From a virus, in IMG/VR virus record IMGVR_UViG_3300049459_000322, positions 1-32,409 of that record: 32,409 nucleotides of DNA. One strand, given 5' to 3'. Position 1 is the first letter of the stretch. Every line of letters starts with the position of its first letter. Shown here in pieces: positions 20,845 through 29,818 of the stretch. The notes under the pieces are model-generated. The model saw only the letters and a list, made by a program, of their open reading frames with translations. It was not told the origin of the DNA and did not search any database. A program made the translations under genes and the position numbers.

Positions 20845-21483
20845 ATGAACAGTGAAAATTTTGCAGAAATCCAGCGCTTGCTGCGCAACCTAATCCGCAT
20901 CGGAACCGTCACCTCCGTTGATTTAGACGGCGGGCTTTGTCGCGTGCAGACCGGAGCAAATGAAACCGACTTGCTCAACTGGCTGACATCAAGTGCCGGG
21001 CGGGTAAGGCGCTGGCATGCGCCGTCTGTTGGTGAGCAGGTTCTTATTCTGTCGCTTGGCGGTGAGCTGGATTCCGCGTTTGTACTGCCCGGCATTTTTT
21101 CCGACGAACACCCGGCGCCCTCAGCCTCTGCCGACGCTGTTCACATCAGCTTTCCTGACGGCGCGGTGATTGAGTACGAGCCGGAAACCGGAGCGCTCAC
21201 CGCAACGGGCATGCAAACCGCCACGGTGCAGGCGGCTGAATCGGTCAGCGTGACGACAAAGGTTGTGCTTGTTACTGCCAGCGAAAAAATCACCCTTGAT
21301 ACGCCAGTGGTTGAATGCACCAACCTCTTAAAGACTGCAACTCTTGAAGTAACCAAAGGGGGCAAAATGACTGGCAATGTTGAACATAGCGGCGGCAGCT
21401 TAAGCTCTAACGGCGTTATCGTTGACCATCACGATCATGGTGGCGTGCAGCGCGGCGGCAGTAGAACGGACGGCCCGCAATGA
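20845..21483 (+). CDS. V: Baseplate spike protein gpV
   Basis: The protein is 212 residues from ATG (P2 gpV is 211). It has an N-terminal OB-fold (IGTVTSVDLDGGLCRVQTG...GEQVLILSLGGELDSAFVLPGIFSD), then the beta-helix shaft, and a C-terminal iron-binding tip 'HHDHGGVQRGG'. P2 gpV carries a similar H-x-H tip and forms the membrane-piercing spike. A GTG three bases upstream is also possible. No Shine-Dalgarno sequence is visible before either start (CATCATAATGTG), unlike the other late genes. This may be a result of the cassette inserted just upstream. Confidence 0.95.
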   Translation: MNSENFAEIQRLLRNLIRIGTVTSVDLDGGLCRVQTGANETDLLNWLTSSAGRVRRWHAPSVGEQVLILSLGGELDSAFVLPGIFSDEHPAPSASADAVHISFPDGAVIEYEPETGALTATGMQTATVQAAESVSVTTKVVLVTASEKITLDTPVVECTNLLKTATLEVTKGGKMTGNVEHSGGSLSSNGVIVDHHDHGGVQRGGSRTDGPQ

Positions 21484-21830
21484 GCCGTGTAACCTATACC
21501 GGCATGCAGCGCGATACCGGCGAAAGCGTGGATGATCTGGCGCACATCAGTCAGTCGGTACGTGACATTCTCACCACCCCCGTTGGCTCACGGGTGATGC
21601 GCCGCACCTATGGCTCGCTGCTATCTGCACTTATCGACCAGCCCAATAATCCCGCGCTGCGCCTGCAGATAATGTCTGCCTGCTATATCGCGCTGCTGCA
21701 GTGGGAGCCGCGTATTGAACTGACCGCAATCAGTTATGAATCCACCTTTGACGGCAAGATGACGGTTGATATCACCGGCAACCGCACCGGCACGTCAGGC
21801 AACTTTAACCTCTCCATTCCAGTGAGCTGA
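21480..21830 (+). CDS. W: Baseplate protein gpW (gp25-like)
   Basis: The protein is 116 residues long (P2 gpW is 115). 'VDDLAHISQSVRDILTTPVGSRVMRRTYGSLLSALIDQPNNPALRLQIMSACYIALLQWEPRIEL' is the gp25/lysozyme-like baseplate wedge family. It overlaps the V stop by 4 bases (ATGA) and is followed by J, as in P2. Confidence 0.95.
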   Translation: MSRVTYTGMQRDTGESVDDLAHISQSVRDILTTPVGSRVMRRTYGSLLSALIDQPNNPALRLQIMSACYIALLQWEPRIELTAISYESTFDGKMTVDITGNRTGTSGNFNLSIPVS

Positions 21831-21834
21831 GATT

Positions 21835-22743
21835 ATGGCAACCATAGACCTGAGCCAGTTACCCGCGCCGGATATCGTTGAGGAGCTGGACTATGAAACC
21901 TTGCTGGCAGAGCGCAAGAGCACGCTGATCTCTCTTTACCCCGCTGACAAACAGGAGGCCATTGCCCGCACGCTCACGCTTGAATCTGAACCGATCGTGA
22001 AGCTGCTGGAAGAGAATGCTTATCGTGAGGTCATCCTGCGCCAGCGGGTAAATGAAGCCGCCCGGGCGGTCATGGTGGCTTATTCAACGGGGGCTGACCT
22101 TGATCAGCTCGGGACCAACAATGGCGTTGAGCGACTGATACTGACTCCGGCAGATGACATCACAATCCCGCCAACAGCGGCGGTGCTGGAAAACGACGAT
22201 GATTTTCGCATGCGTATCCCGGAAGCCTTTGAAGGGATGAGCGTGGCCGGGCCGACCGGCGCTTACGAATATCACGCGAAAAGTGCCGACGGACGCGTGG
22301 CTGATGCCTCGGCTATCAGCCCGTCACCGGCCAACGTAACGATCACCATTCTTTCACGCGAGAACACCGGCACAGCGGGTGATGACCTGCTGGCCATTGT
22401 TGATAAGGCGCTGAACGATGAAGACGTGCGCCCGGTAGCTGACCGCGTGCGGGTGCAGTCGGCAGAAATCGTTGAATACAGCATTGATGCCACGCTTTAT
22501 CTCTATCCGGGACCGGAGAGCGAACCCATTCGCGCCGCTGCCGAGGCGAAGCTTGCCGCTTTTGTCACGGCGCAGGTGCGGCTCGGGAGGGATATCCGCA
22601 AGTCTGCGATCTATGCCGCGTTGCATGTTGAGGGCGTGCAGCGCGTTGAGCTGGCTGCGCCTGCAGATGACGTGGTGCTCGACAAAGCCCAGGCCGCGTA
22701 CTGCACCGGTTACGTGATTAACGTGGGGGGTTCAGATGAGTGA
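21835..22743 (+). CDS. J: Baseplate assembly protein gpJ
   Basis: The protein is 302 residues long, identical in length to P2 gpJ. 'IDLSQLPAPDIVEELDYETLLAERKSTLISLYPADKQEAIARTLTLESEPIVKLLEENAYREVILRQRVNEAARAVMVAYSTGADLDQL' is the Baseplate_J family signature. It forms the edge of the baseplate where fibres attach. Its stop overlaps the I start by 8 bases. Confidence 0.95.
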   Translation: MATIDLSQLPAPDIVEELDYETLLAERKSTLISLYPADKQEAIARTLTLESEPIVKLLEENAYREVILRQRVNEAARAVMVAYSTGADLDQLGTNNGVERLILTPADDITIPPTAAVLENDDDFRMRIPEAFEGMSVAGPTGAYEYHAKSADGRVADASAISPSPANVTITILSRENTGTAGDDLLAIVDKALNDEDVRPVADRVRVQSAEIVEYSIDATLYLYPGPESEPIRAAAEAKLAAFVTAQVRLGRDIRKSAIYAALHVEGVQRVELAAPADDVVLDKAQAAYCTGYVINVGGSDE

Positions 22744-23344
22744 TCGCCTGCTGCCGGTTGGCTCGTCGGTGCTGGAAGTGGCGGCTGCTGAAGCCTGCGC
22801 CCTGATTGAGGAAATTCCCGTACCGCTGCGCAGGCTGTGGAACGCGCAGACCTGCCCCCTGCCGCTGCTGCCGTATCTGGCCTGGGCGTGGTCCGTGGAC
22901 CGCTGGGACCAGGGCTGGTCAGAATCCACCAAGCGCAGCGTTGTTGCCGCCTCAGAATATGTCCACCGCCACAAAGGCACCATCGGATCGCTGCGCCGCG
23001 TGGTTGAGCCACTGGGCTATCTCATCCGCATTGTGGAGTGGTGGCAGACAAACGAGGAGCCAGGCACGTTCCGGCTTGATGTGGGGGTACTGGATACCGG
23101 CATCACCGAGGAAATGTATAACGAGCTGGAAAGGATGATTGCAGACGCAAAGCCCTGCAGTCGTCACCTGATCGGCCTGTCCATCAACCTTGATGCTACC
23201 GGGGCGCTTCCCGTGGCGGCGGCCTGTTACACCGGCGATGAGCTGACCGTTTATCCCTACCTTTCTGAAACCATCACCGTCAGCGGGCCGGGTTATTCCG
23301 GCGCGGCGGTTCACATTATTGATAACCTGAGAGTGAACGCATGA
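22736..23344 (+). CDS. I: Tail protein gpI
   Basis: The protein is 202 residues long (P2 gpI is 176). 'RLLPVGSSVLEVAAAEACALIEEIPVPLRRLWNAQTCPLPLLPYLAWAWSVDRWD' and 'RSVVAASEYVHRHKGTIGSLRRVVEPLGY' are diagnostic of the P2 gpI family, a baseplate component that works with gpJ. The C-terminal 25 residues extend beyond P2's. The stop overlaps the H start. Confidence 0.94.
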   Translation: MSDRLLPVGSSVLEVAAAEACALIEEIPVPLRRLWNAQTCPLPLLPYLAWAWSVDRWDQGWSESTKRSVVAASEYVHRHKGTIGSLRRVVEPLGYLIRIVEWWQTNEEPGTFRLDVGVLDTGITEEMYNELERMIADAKPCSRHLIGLSINLDATGALPVAAACYTGDELTVYPYLSETITVSGPGYSGAAVHIIDNLRVNA

Positions 23345-24456
23345 CCGTAAAATATTATGCGCTGCTGACCAATATCGGCGCAGCCAAGCTGGCAAATGCC
23401 GCCGCCCTCGGCACTAAACTGCAAATTACGCAGATGGCGGTTGGGGATGGCGGCGGCACGTTACCAACCCCGAACGCCAGCCAGACCACACTGATTGGTG
23501 AAAAGCGACGGGGACCGTTAAATCAGCTCAGTATTGACGCTGCCAACAGTAGCCAGATTATTGCCGAACAAATTATCCCGGAGAGTGACGGTGGTTTCTG
23601 GATCCGGGAGATTGGCCTTTTTGATGCCGACGGCACGCTTATTGCCGTGGCTAACTGCGCGGAAACTTATAAGCCGCAGCTGCAAGAAGGCAGTGGGCGG
23701 ACGCAGACTGTGCGACTCATCCTTATCGTAAACAGCACGGATGCCGTCACGCTGAAGATTGACCCCTCCGTTGTGCTGGCAACGCGGCAGTATGTCGACA
23801 GCGCTGTGATTGAGGTTAAGGCTTACGCTGACAAGGCGCTGGCTGCGCACGTTGCGGCCGCCAATCCGCACAATCAATACCTCCAGACGTCCAGCGCGCT
23901 GTCAGAAATAAAAGAGGCGGGGCTGGTTGCCGATGCGCTGAAAAATCTTGGTCTGGGCAATGGCTCTGCGTTACCCATCGGGGTACCCGTTCCGTGGCCT
24001 CTGGCCGCAGCGCCAGACGGCTGGCTGAAATGCAATGGCGCTGCATTCAGCGCCGCAAGTTATCCGGTACTGGCAAAAGCATACCCGGCCCTGAAGCTAC
24101 CTGATTTGCGCGGTGAGTTTATTCGTGGCTGGGATGACGGACGCGGGGTCGATGGTTCACGGATTTTAATCTCGGCTCAGTCTCCAACGACAATCCGCAC
24201 GGCGGCGCTGGACTATTATGGCGCTGACGCAACGACGACCAACGGCACAATTGGAACCGCATTCAGTCAGGCAGATAGCGTAACAAGTTCGCAGCCTGCT
24301 GATGCTAAATCTCCGGCAAACGGCGCTCTGGGGGCAATTCTTAATGACAACAGTATGTATGCTGAACAAAAGCAGGGTGGGGTTATCACTACAAGTCAGT
24401 GGATTTCTGTTCGCCCACGCAACGTGGCATTTAACTACATTGTGAGGGCCGCGTAA
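23341..24456 (+). CDS. H: Tail fibre protein gpH
   Basis: The protein is 371 residues long, much shorter than P2 gpH (669). The N-terminal 150 residues are the baseplate-attachment part (DUF3751: YYALLTNIGAAKLANAAALGTKLQITQMAVGDGGG...FWIREIGLFD). A linker with 'AANPHNQYLQ' follows, and then a tail-collar domain (PVPWPLAAAPDGWLKCNGAAFSAASYPVLAKAYPALKLPDLRGEFIRGWDDGRG). The C-terminus (ISVRPRNVAFNYIVRAA) is typical of short fibres that end at the collar fold. It decides host receptor binding and lacks the long repeats of P2 H. Confidence 0.92.
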   Translation: MTVKYYALLTNIGAAKLANAAALGTKLQITQMAVGDGGGTLPTPNASQTTLIGEKRRGPLNQLSIDAANSSQIIAEQIIPESDGGFWIREIGLFDADGTLIAVANCAETYKPQLQEGSGRTQTVRLILIVNSTDAVTLKIDPSVVLATRQYVDSAVIEVKAYADKALAAHVAAANPHNQYLQTSSALSEIKEAGLVADALKNLGLGNGSALPIGVPVPWPLAAAPDGWLKCNGAAFSAASYPVLAKAYPALKLPDLRGEFIRGWDDGRGVDGSRILISAQSPTTIRTAALDYYGADATTTNGTIGTAFSQADSVTSSQPADAKSPANGALGAILNDNSMYAEQKQGGVITTSQWISVRPRNVAFNYIVRAA

Positions 24457-25046
24457 TGGCGAAAGTAACGTTTGATAAGGATGGCCTGGCTAAAGCGTCT
24501 GGCACGCTGACGGTGTATAGCTATGATGCGAAAACCGGAGAATACACCGGTACCAATGAAGAGTATTTAGCGTCGGGCGTCGGCATCCCGGCCAATGCAT
24601 GCACCGTTGCCCCGCCAGAAGCTGGACAGGGGAAAGTCGCGGTATTTAATGACCGCAGCTGGCTGTTGGTTGCGGATCACCGCGGCGAAACGATTTATTC
24701 GACGAAAGACGGCCAGCCCGCTGTCGTTACTGAAACAGGTGACTACCCTGAAAACACAACCGTCTTAGCGCCACTCACCGTGTTTGATGTGTGGGACGGT
24801 AACGAATGGGTGACCGATGCCGCTGCTCAGTCCGCCGCTCAGGTCCGGGAAGCCGACGCCAAAAAGGCCAGCCTGATTGCCGTAGCCAACGAGACGACTC
24901 AGGCATGGCAGGCGCAGCTGATGCTCGGCATCATTAACGATGCAGATAAAGCCGCGCTAACTGAATGGATGAAATACATACAAAAGGTGCAGGGCACCGC
25001 CACGGCATCCGCCCCGGATATCACCTGGCCGCAGCAGCCAGAATAA
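24456..25046 (+). CDS. G: Tail fibre assembly chaperone gpG
   Basis: The protein is 196 residues long (P2 gpG is 175). The C-terminal part 'ANETTQAWQAQLMLGIINDADKAALTEWMKYIQKVQGTATASAPDITWPQQPE' is the tail-fibre assembly (Tfa) signature. The N-terminus contains a 'YSYDAKTGEYTGTNEEYLASGVGIPANACTVAPP' stretch common in these chaperones. It overlaps the end of H (TAATG). It helps fold and trimerise the H fibre tip. Confidence 0.93.
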   Translation: MAKVTFDKDGLAKASGTLTVYSYDAKTGEYTGTNEEYLASGVGIPANACTVAPPEAGQGKVAVFNDRSWLLVADHRGETIYSTKDGQPAVVTETGDYPENTTVLAPLTVFDVWDGNEWVTDAAAQSAAQVREADAKKASLIAVANETTQAWQAQLMLGIINDADKAALTEWMKYIQKVQGTATASAPDITWPQQPE

Positions 25047-25057
25047 AGTCCATTCAT

Positions 25058-25079
25058 CCCCGTTCGCGGGGATTGTTTT
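25058..25079 (+). terminator. Intrinsic terminator after G
   Basis: A stem CCCCG-TTCG-CGGGG (25058-25071) followed by ATTGTTTT lies 12 bases after the G stop and before the FI promoter. It would separate the V-G and FI-D operons. No P2-type Z/fun cargo genes are found between G and FI here. Confidence 0.85.
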
Positions 25080-25086
25080 ATCTTTC

Positions 25087-25108
25087 GTCCTGCCAGCGAC
25101 CAGCAAAC
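25087..25108 (+). promoter_or_regulatory. Candidate Ogr-activator box for the FI operon
   Basis: The 22 bases share GT-x2-TGCCAG and AGCAAAC with the box before O (15 of 22 identical). The centre, near 25097, puts a start at about 25152 if Ogr binds 55 bases upstream. That leaves a 24-base leader with a TACGGAG ribosome site before FI at 25176, a good fit. Confidence 0.5.
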
Positions 25109-25175
25109 CCTAACCGCATGCGTCCGCCCGCATCACTTGTCATCCTGAGCGCACCCAATTTACGGAGTGCATCAG

Positions 25176-26345
25176 ATGTCTGATTATCATCATGGTGTCC
25201 GGGTCGTCGAAATCAACGACGGCACGCGCACCATTTCCACCGTCTCCACCGCAATCGTCGGGCTGGTCTGTACCGCCGAGGATGCGGATGTGACCGCGTT
25301 CCCGTTAAACACGCCTGTACTGTTAACTAACGTACTGTCTGCCATCGGCAAGGCCGGTAAGAAAGGCACGCTGGCAGCATCTTTGCAGGCGATTGCTGAC
25401 CAGGCTAAACCCGTCACCGTTGTGGTGCGCGTGGCTGAAGGCGCGACCAATGCGGAAACCATCTCCAATGTCATCGGCACCACCGACGAAAACGGCCAGT
25501 ACACCGGCATGAAGGCGTTGCTGAGTGCGCAGACCCAACTCGACGTTAAGCCGCGCATTCTCGGCGTGCCGGGCCTCGACTCGCTGGAGGTTGCGACCGC
25601 GCTTGCCAGTATTGCGCAGCAGCTGCGCGCCTTCGCCTACGTTTCCGCGTGGGGCTGTAAAACCATTTCGGACGCAATGAAGTATCGCGAGAACTTCAGC
25701 CAGCGCGAGCTGATGGTTATCTGGCCGGACTTTATCGCATGGAACACCACCGCCAACGCCTCAGAAACCGCATACGCCACCGCGCGTGCGCTGGGCCTGC
25801 GCGCCAAAATCGACAATGACACCGGCTGGCACAAAACCCTGTCCAACGTCGGCGTTAACGGCGTGACCGGCATCTCGGCGTCAGTGTTCTGGGATCTGCA
25901 GCAGGTGGGTACTGATGCTGACCTGCTGAATCAGGCCGAAGTCACCACGCTTATCCGCAAAGACGGTTTCCGCTTCTGGGGCAACCGTACCTGCAGTGAT
26001 GATCCGCTGTTTGCCTTTGAAAACTACACGCGCACCGCGCAGGTTATCGCTGACACGATGGCAGAGGCGCACATGTGGGCAAACGACAAGCCGATGACGC
26101 CAACGCTTGTGAAAGACATTATCGCGGGCATCAACGCCAAGCTGCGCGAAATGGTGACTGCCGGCTACCTGATCGGCGGCAGCTGCTGGTATGACGATAC
26201 CGCCAACGATAAGGACACCCTCAAAGCGGGCAAGCTCTTTATTGACTATGACTACACGCCAGTGCCGCCGCTGGAAGACCTCACCCTGCGCCAGCGCATC
26301 ACCGACAGCTATCTGGTGAACTTCGCTGCCGCCGTTAACAGCTAA
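25176..26345 (+). CDS. FI: Contractile tail sheath protein gpFI
   Basis: The protein is 389 residues from the ATG at 25176 (P2 gpFI is 396). 'MSDYHHGVRVVEINDGTRTISTVSTAIVGLVCTAEDAD', 'NRTCSDDPLFAFENYTRTAQVIADTMAEAHMWANDKPMT' and 'RQRITDSYLVNFAAAVNS' are the P2 sheath signatures. A GTG nine bases upstream (25167) overlaps the ribosome site and is not preferred. It is highly expressed: GC-rich and codon-biased compared with its neighbours. Confidence 0.96.
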   Translation: MSDYHHGVRVVEINDGTRTISTVSTAIVGLVCTAEDADVTAFPLNTPVLLTNVLSAIGKAGKKGTLAASLQAIADQAKPVTVVVRVAEGATNAETISNVIGTTDENGQYTGMKALLSAQTQLDVKPRILGVPGLDSLEVATALASIAQQLRAFAYVSAWGCKTISDAMKYRENFSQRELMVIWPDFIAWNTTANASETAYATARALGLRAKIDNDTGWHKTLSNVGVNGVTGISASVFWDLQQVGTDADLLNQAEVTTLIRKDGFRFWGNRTCSDDPLFAFENYTRTAQVIADTMAEAHMWANDKPMTPTLVKDIIAGINAKLREMVTAGYLIGGSCWYDDTANDKDTLKAGKLFIDYDYTPVPPLEDLTLRQRITDSYLVNFAAAVNS

Positions 26346-26357
26346 GGAGCCTGACCC

Positions 26358-26867
26358 ATGGCACTGCCAAAGAAACTGAAGTACCTGAATCTTTTCAACG
26401 ATGCGAACAGCTATCAGGGCGTTGTGACCTCGATCACTTTGCCAAAGCTCGCCCGCAAGCTGGACCCGTTCCGGGGCGGCGGCATGAACGGCGCGGCGCA
26501 TATTGATAACGGCCTGGAAGATGACGCCCTCGATCTGGAATGGACGATTGGCGGCATTGATGACCTGGTGCTGACGCAGTGGGGAGCCGGTGACGTGCCG
26601 CTGCGCTTCGCAGGCTCTTACCAGCGGGACGACACCGCCGAGACGGTGGCTGTTGAAGTGGAGATGCGCGGCAAGCATCAGCAGTTTGATTTTGGCGAAG
26701 CCAAACAGGGCGAGGACACAGAAACCAAAATCACCACCAAGTGCACCTATTACAAAATCACCTGGAACGGTAAAGAGCTGATCGAGATCGATACCGTGAA
26801 CATGATTGAGAAGGTAAACGGCACTGACCGGCTGGAGCAGCACCGCAAAAACATCGGCCTCGTTTAA
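26358..26867 (+). CDS. FII: Tail tube protein gpFII
   Basis: The protein is 169 residues long (P2 gpFII is 172). 'MALPKKLKYLNLFNDANSYQGVVTSITLPKLARKLDPFRGGGMNGAAHIDNGLEDDALDLEWTIGG' is the P2 major tail tube signature. It forms the inner tube within the sheath. An AAGGAG ribosome site precedes it, 12 bases after the FI stop. Confidence 0.96.
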   Translation: MALPKKLKYLNLFNDANSYQGVVTSITLPKLARKLDPFRGGGMNGAAHIDNGLEDDALDLEWTIGGIDDLVLTQWGAGDVPLRFAGSYQRDDTAETVAVEVEMRGKHQQFDFGEAKQGEDTETKITTKCTYYKITWNGKELIEIDTVNMIEKVNGTDRLEQHRKNIGLV

Positions 26868-26927
26868 TCCCGGCACCGGCGCTGCGGCGCTGGTCCTTTT
26901 TTCTGAACAACAAACCTGAGAACTGAA

Positions 26928-27206
26928 ATGGAAAACAAAGAAAACGTCGTTACCCTGGAGACCCCGATTACCCGTGGCGATCTGGTTATTTCAAGCATTG
27001 AGCTTATCAAGCCCAACTCCGGCGCACTGCGTGGCACGCGCCTTGCTGACCTTGCGGGCTCGGACGTGGACGCGCTGATCACCGTGCTGCCCCGCATCAC
27101 CATTCCCGCACTGACCAAAGCTGACTGCGCCGCACTGGACCCGGTTGATTTGATTGTGATCGCTGGCAAGGTGATTGGTTTTTTGTCGCCGAAATCGGAA
27201 GAGTAA
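26928..27206 (+). CDS. E: Tail assembly protein gpE (unshifted product)
   Basis: The protein is 92 residues long (P2 gpE is 91). It starts 'MENKENVVTLETPITRGDLVISSIELIKPNSGALRGTRLADLAGSDVDALITVLPRI' and matches the P2 gpE family, a tape-measure chaperone. A slippery T6G run at 27179-27185 near the 3' end allows the longer E+E' product. It lies between the tube and tape-measure genes. Confidence 0.94.
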   Translation: MENKENVVTLETPITRGDLVISSIELIKPNSGALRGTRLADLAGSDVDALITVLPRITIPALTKADCAALDPVDLIVIAGKVIGFLSPKSEE

Positions 27207-27361
27207 ACTGGCCTGCCGGTCTGACGGTCAATGACCTGATGGCCGACATTGCCACGATATTCCACTGGCCCCCCTCTGAACTGTACGACCTGCCGCTGGC
27301 TGAGCTTCTCGACTGGCGGCACAAAGCAATGATCCGTAGCGGAGTAACCCCAGATGAGTAA
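26928..27361 (+). CDS. E': gpE+E' extended product by -1 frameshift
   Basis: At 27179-27185 the run TTTTTTG lies in frame as T-TTT-TTG, an X-XXY-YYZ-type slippery site. A -1 shift there continues reading through 'VAEIGRVNWPAGLTVNDLMADIATIFHWPPSEL' and 'LLDWRHKAMIRSGVTPDE' to a stop at 27359-27361. This gives about 144 residues in total (P2 E+E' is 142). The stop overlaps the T start. The ratio of E to E+E' is essential for tail assembly in P2, as for lambda G/GT. Confidence 0.88.
27179..27185 (+). promoter_or_regulatory. Programmed -1 frameshift slippery heptamer
   Basis: The heptamer TTTTTTG lies near the end of E, the same heptamer as in P2 E/E'. The -1 frame stays open for 58 codons beyond it. 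Confidence 0.9.
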
Positions 27362-29816
27362 TAACCTGAAGCTGCAGGTGCTGCTCAAGGCCGTGGACCA
27401 GGCGACCCGGCCTTTTAAGGCAATCCAGACCGCAACAAAATCCCTTTCTGGCTCAATTCGTGAAACGCAGGCGAACATCAAGGCTCTTGATCAGCAGGCT
27501 GCGAAAATTGACGGTTTCAGAAAGGCCAGTGCGCAGCTTGCCGTCACTCAGCGCGCACTTAAGGATGCAAAAGACGAAGCGGCCGCGCTGGCGCTGGCAT
27601 TCAAAAACACGGTGCGTCCAACAACTGCGCAGGCCCGCGCACTGGAAGCCGCAAAACGCGCTGCCGCGGAACTGCAGACTAAATCAAACAGCCTGCGCCT
27701 GTCCGTGCAGCAGCAGCGCGAAGCGCTTAATACGGCTGGCATATCTACTAAAAATCTGAGCAGTGAACAGCAACGCCTCAAAACAAACTCAGCACAGGCC
27801 ACCGTATCACTCAGCCGTCAGAAGATGGAGCTGCAGCGACTCAGCCAGCAACAGGAAAAGCTTAACCGCATCAGCGAACGATACCGTTCCGGGCAGGAAC
27901 TGGCGGGTAAGGTGCGCAATTCCGGCGCGGCTGCAGTCGGTGCCGCAACCGTGGGCGGAGTGGCCGGTACGGCACTGCTAAGACCAGGTTATGACTTTGC
28001 GCTGTCCAACTCGACCCTGCAGGCAACGCTTGGCCTTGATAAGACCTCGCCCGAGTTTCAGTCACTGAGAACTCAGGCCAGACAGATTGGGGATAATACC
28101 GCCGCATCGGCTGGCGACGCGGCCAATGCACAGATCATCATCGCTAAAGCTGGCGGCAACGTTGACGACATTAAAGCGGCGACTCCGGTCACGCTGAATA
28201 TGTCACTCGCCAACAACCGCACGATGGAAGAAAGTGCCAAGCTGCTGATGAGTACCAAAAGCGCCTTTGGTATGGCTAACAGTGAAGTCGCGCACCTGGG
28301 CGATGTGATTTCAACAACGCTGAACAAAACCGCAGCAGACTTTGACGGGCTTAGTGATGCCCTTACGTATATTGCGCCAGTAGCGAAAAATGCGGGCGTG
28401 AGCGTTGAGCAGACCACGGCAATCATTGGCGCCCTGGCTAAAGATGGTATTACCGGCAGCATGGCAGGAACCGGAGCCAGGGCGATGTTGTCACGCCTGC
28501 AGGCACCCACCGGTCAGGCATACAGCGCAATTAAAGAGCTGGGCGTAAAGACAGCCGACAGCAAAGGAAATATGCGGCCCTTCTTCACCATTCTGAAGGA
28601 AATGCAGGGATCCTTTGATAAAAATAAACTCGGTACCGCACAGCGCGCCGAGTACATGAAAACCATCTTTGGTGAGGAAGCATCTGCGTCTGCGGCCACG
28701 CTGATGCGCGCAGCATCAAACGGCATGCTCGACGGTCTGACCAAAACCTTCCAGGGCTCAAATGGGAGCACTGAGAAACTGGTCAAGGTACAGCAGGACA
28801 ACCTCGGCGGCGACTTTAAGGAGTTTCAGTCAGCCAGTGAGGCAATTGGTACTGATCTGTTTGATGAGCTTGACACCAGTCTGCGTGCACTGACTCAGGA
28901 AACGACCAAGTTTCTGCTGAAGGTAGATAACTGGATACAGAAAAACCCGGCTCTGGCGGGAGGCATTGCAAAAGCGGCAACGGTTGGCCTTATCCTGGTC
29001 GGCGCCTTTGGTGCCCTTGCGCTGGCGGCATGGCCGGTCATGTTGGGAATCAATGCCCTGATCGCCGGGGCTGGCCTGTTGGGTACAGCGTTCACGGTTG
29101 TTGGAGGGCTGATAACGGGCGCTCTGGGTGCAATCACTTTCCCGGTTATCGCCGTTGTTGCCGCCGTGGTGTCCGGGGCGCTGCTTATCCGTAAATACTG
29201 GGAACCGATAAAGGCTTTCATTGGGGGTGTGGCTGAAGGATTTACTGCCGCTGCCGGGCCAATCAGTGATTCATTCAGCAGTCTGAAGCCGGTATTCAAT
29301 TGGGTGACGGATAAAGTTAAAGAGCTTTGGGACTGGTTTGGAAAATTGCTGGAGCCGGTGAAGTCAACGCAGGCAGAGCTTGCCACTGCCGGGGATATGG
29401 GTAAAAAGTTTGGCAACATGCTGGCAGAAGGTCTGAAAATTCCCGGACAGGCGCTCGATCAGCTGAGAAGCGGGATCGATTGGGTGCTGGAAAAGCTGGG
29501 CATTATTGATACTAAATCAGACGGACTGAAAGACAAAGTGCCATCACCTGACACAGTGGCGACCGGCGGCGCGGGAATGGTGGCTGACGGGTTGCAGCGT
29601 AATATCGCACTGGGCGGCGCAGCTTACCGGCCAGTCACGGCACCTGCTGCCAATGGCGGGTATAGCGATCAGAGTCAAAACAGCTATCAGTACGATATTC
29701 ACATGCATCCGGGTATGTCCAAAGATGATGCCCTGGCTCTTATGGCGCAACATCAGGAGCGGCAGCAGCGAAAGACTCAGGCTCAACAACGTAGCCGCAT
29801 GGGATGGGAGGATTAA
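27354..29816 (+). CDS. T: Tail tape measure protein gpT
   Basis: The protein is 820 residues long (P2 gpT is 815), so tail length should be close to that of P2. The N-terminal 180 residues are coiled-coil (ETQANIKALDQQAAKIDGFRKASAQLAVTQRALKDAKDEAAALALAF...SLSRQKMELQRLSQQQEKLNRISERYRSGQ). The PhageMin_Tail region follows (about 220-470), and then hydrophobic segments (about 540-620, IAKAATVGLILVGAFGALALAAWPVMLGINALIAGAGLLGTAF). The C-terminus is polar. A GGAG site lies 9 bases before the ATG, inside the end of the E' frame. Confidence 0.95.
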   Translation: MSNNLKLQVLLKAVDQATRPFKAIQTATKSLSGSIRETQANIKALDQQAAKIDGFRKASAQLAVTQRALKDAKDEAAALALAFKNTVRPTTAQARALEAAKRAAAELQTKSNSLRLSVQQQREALNTAGISTKNLSSEQQRLKTNSAQATVSLSRQKMELQRLSQQQEKLNRISERYRSGQELAGKVRNSGAAAVGAATVGGVAGTALLRPGYDFALSNSTLQATLGLDKTSPEFQSLRTQARQIGDNTAASAGDAANAQIIIAKAGGNVDDIKAATPVTLNMSLANNRTMEESAKLLMSTKSAFGMANSEVAHLGDVISTTLNKTAADFDGLSDALTYIAPVAKNAGVSVEQTTAIIGALAKDGITGSMAGTGARAMLSRLQAPTGQAYSAIKELGVKTADSKGNMRPFFTILKEMQGSFDKNKLGTAQRAEYMKTIFGEEASASAATLMRAASNGMLDGLTKTFQGSNGSTEKLVKVQQDNLGGDFKEFQSASEAIGTDLFDELDTSLRALTQETTKFLLKVDNWIQKNPALAGGIAKAATVGLILVGAFGALALAAWPVMLGINALIAGAGLLGTAFTVVGGLITGALGAITFPVIAVVAAVVSGALLIRKYWEPIKAFIGGVAEGFTAAAGPISDSFSSLKPVFNWVTDKVKELWDWFGKLLEPVKSTQAELATAGDMGKKFGNMLAEGLKIPGQALDQLRSGIDWVLEKLGIIDTKSDGLKDKVPSPDTVATGGAGMVADGLQRNIALGGAAYRPVTAPAANGGYSDQSQNSYQYDIHMHPGMSKDDALALMAQHQERQQRKTQAQQRSRMGWED

Positions 29817-29818
29817 TC

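Noticed and set aside
25881-26876. 331-aa minus-strand ORF opposite FI and FII
   Set aside because: It is antisense to highly conserved sheath and tube genes; its length results from GC-rich codon bias.
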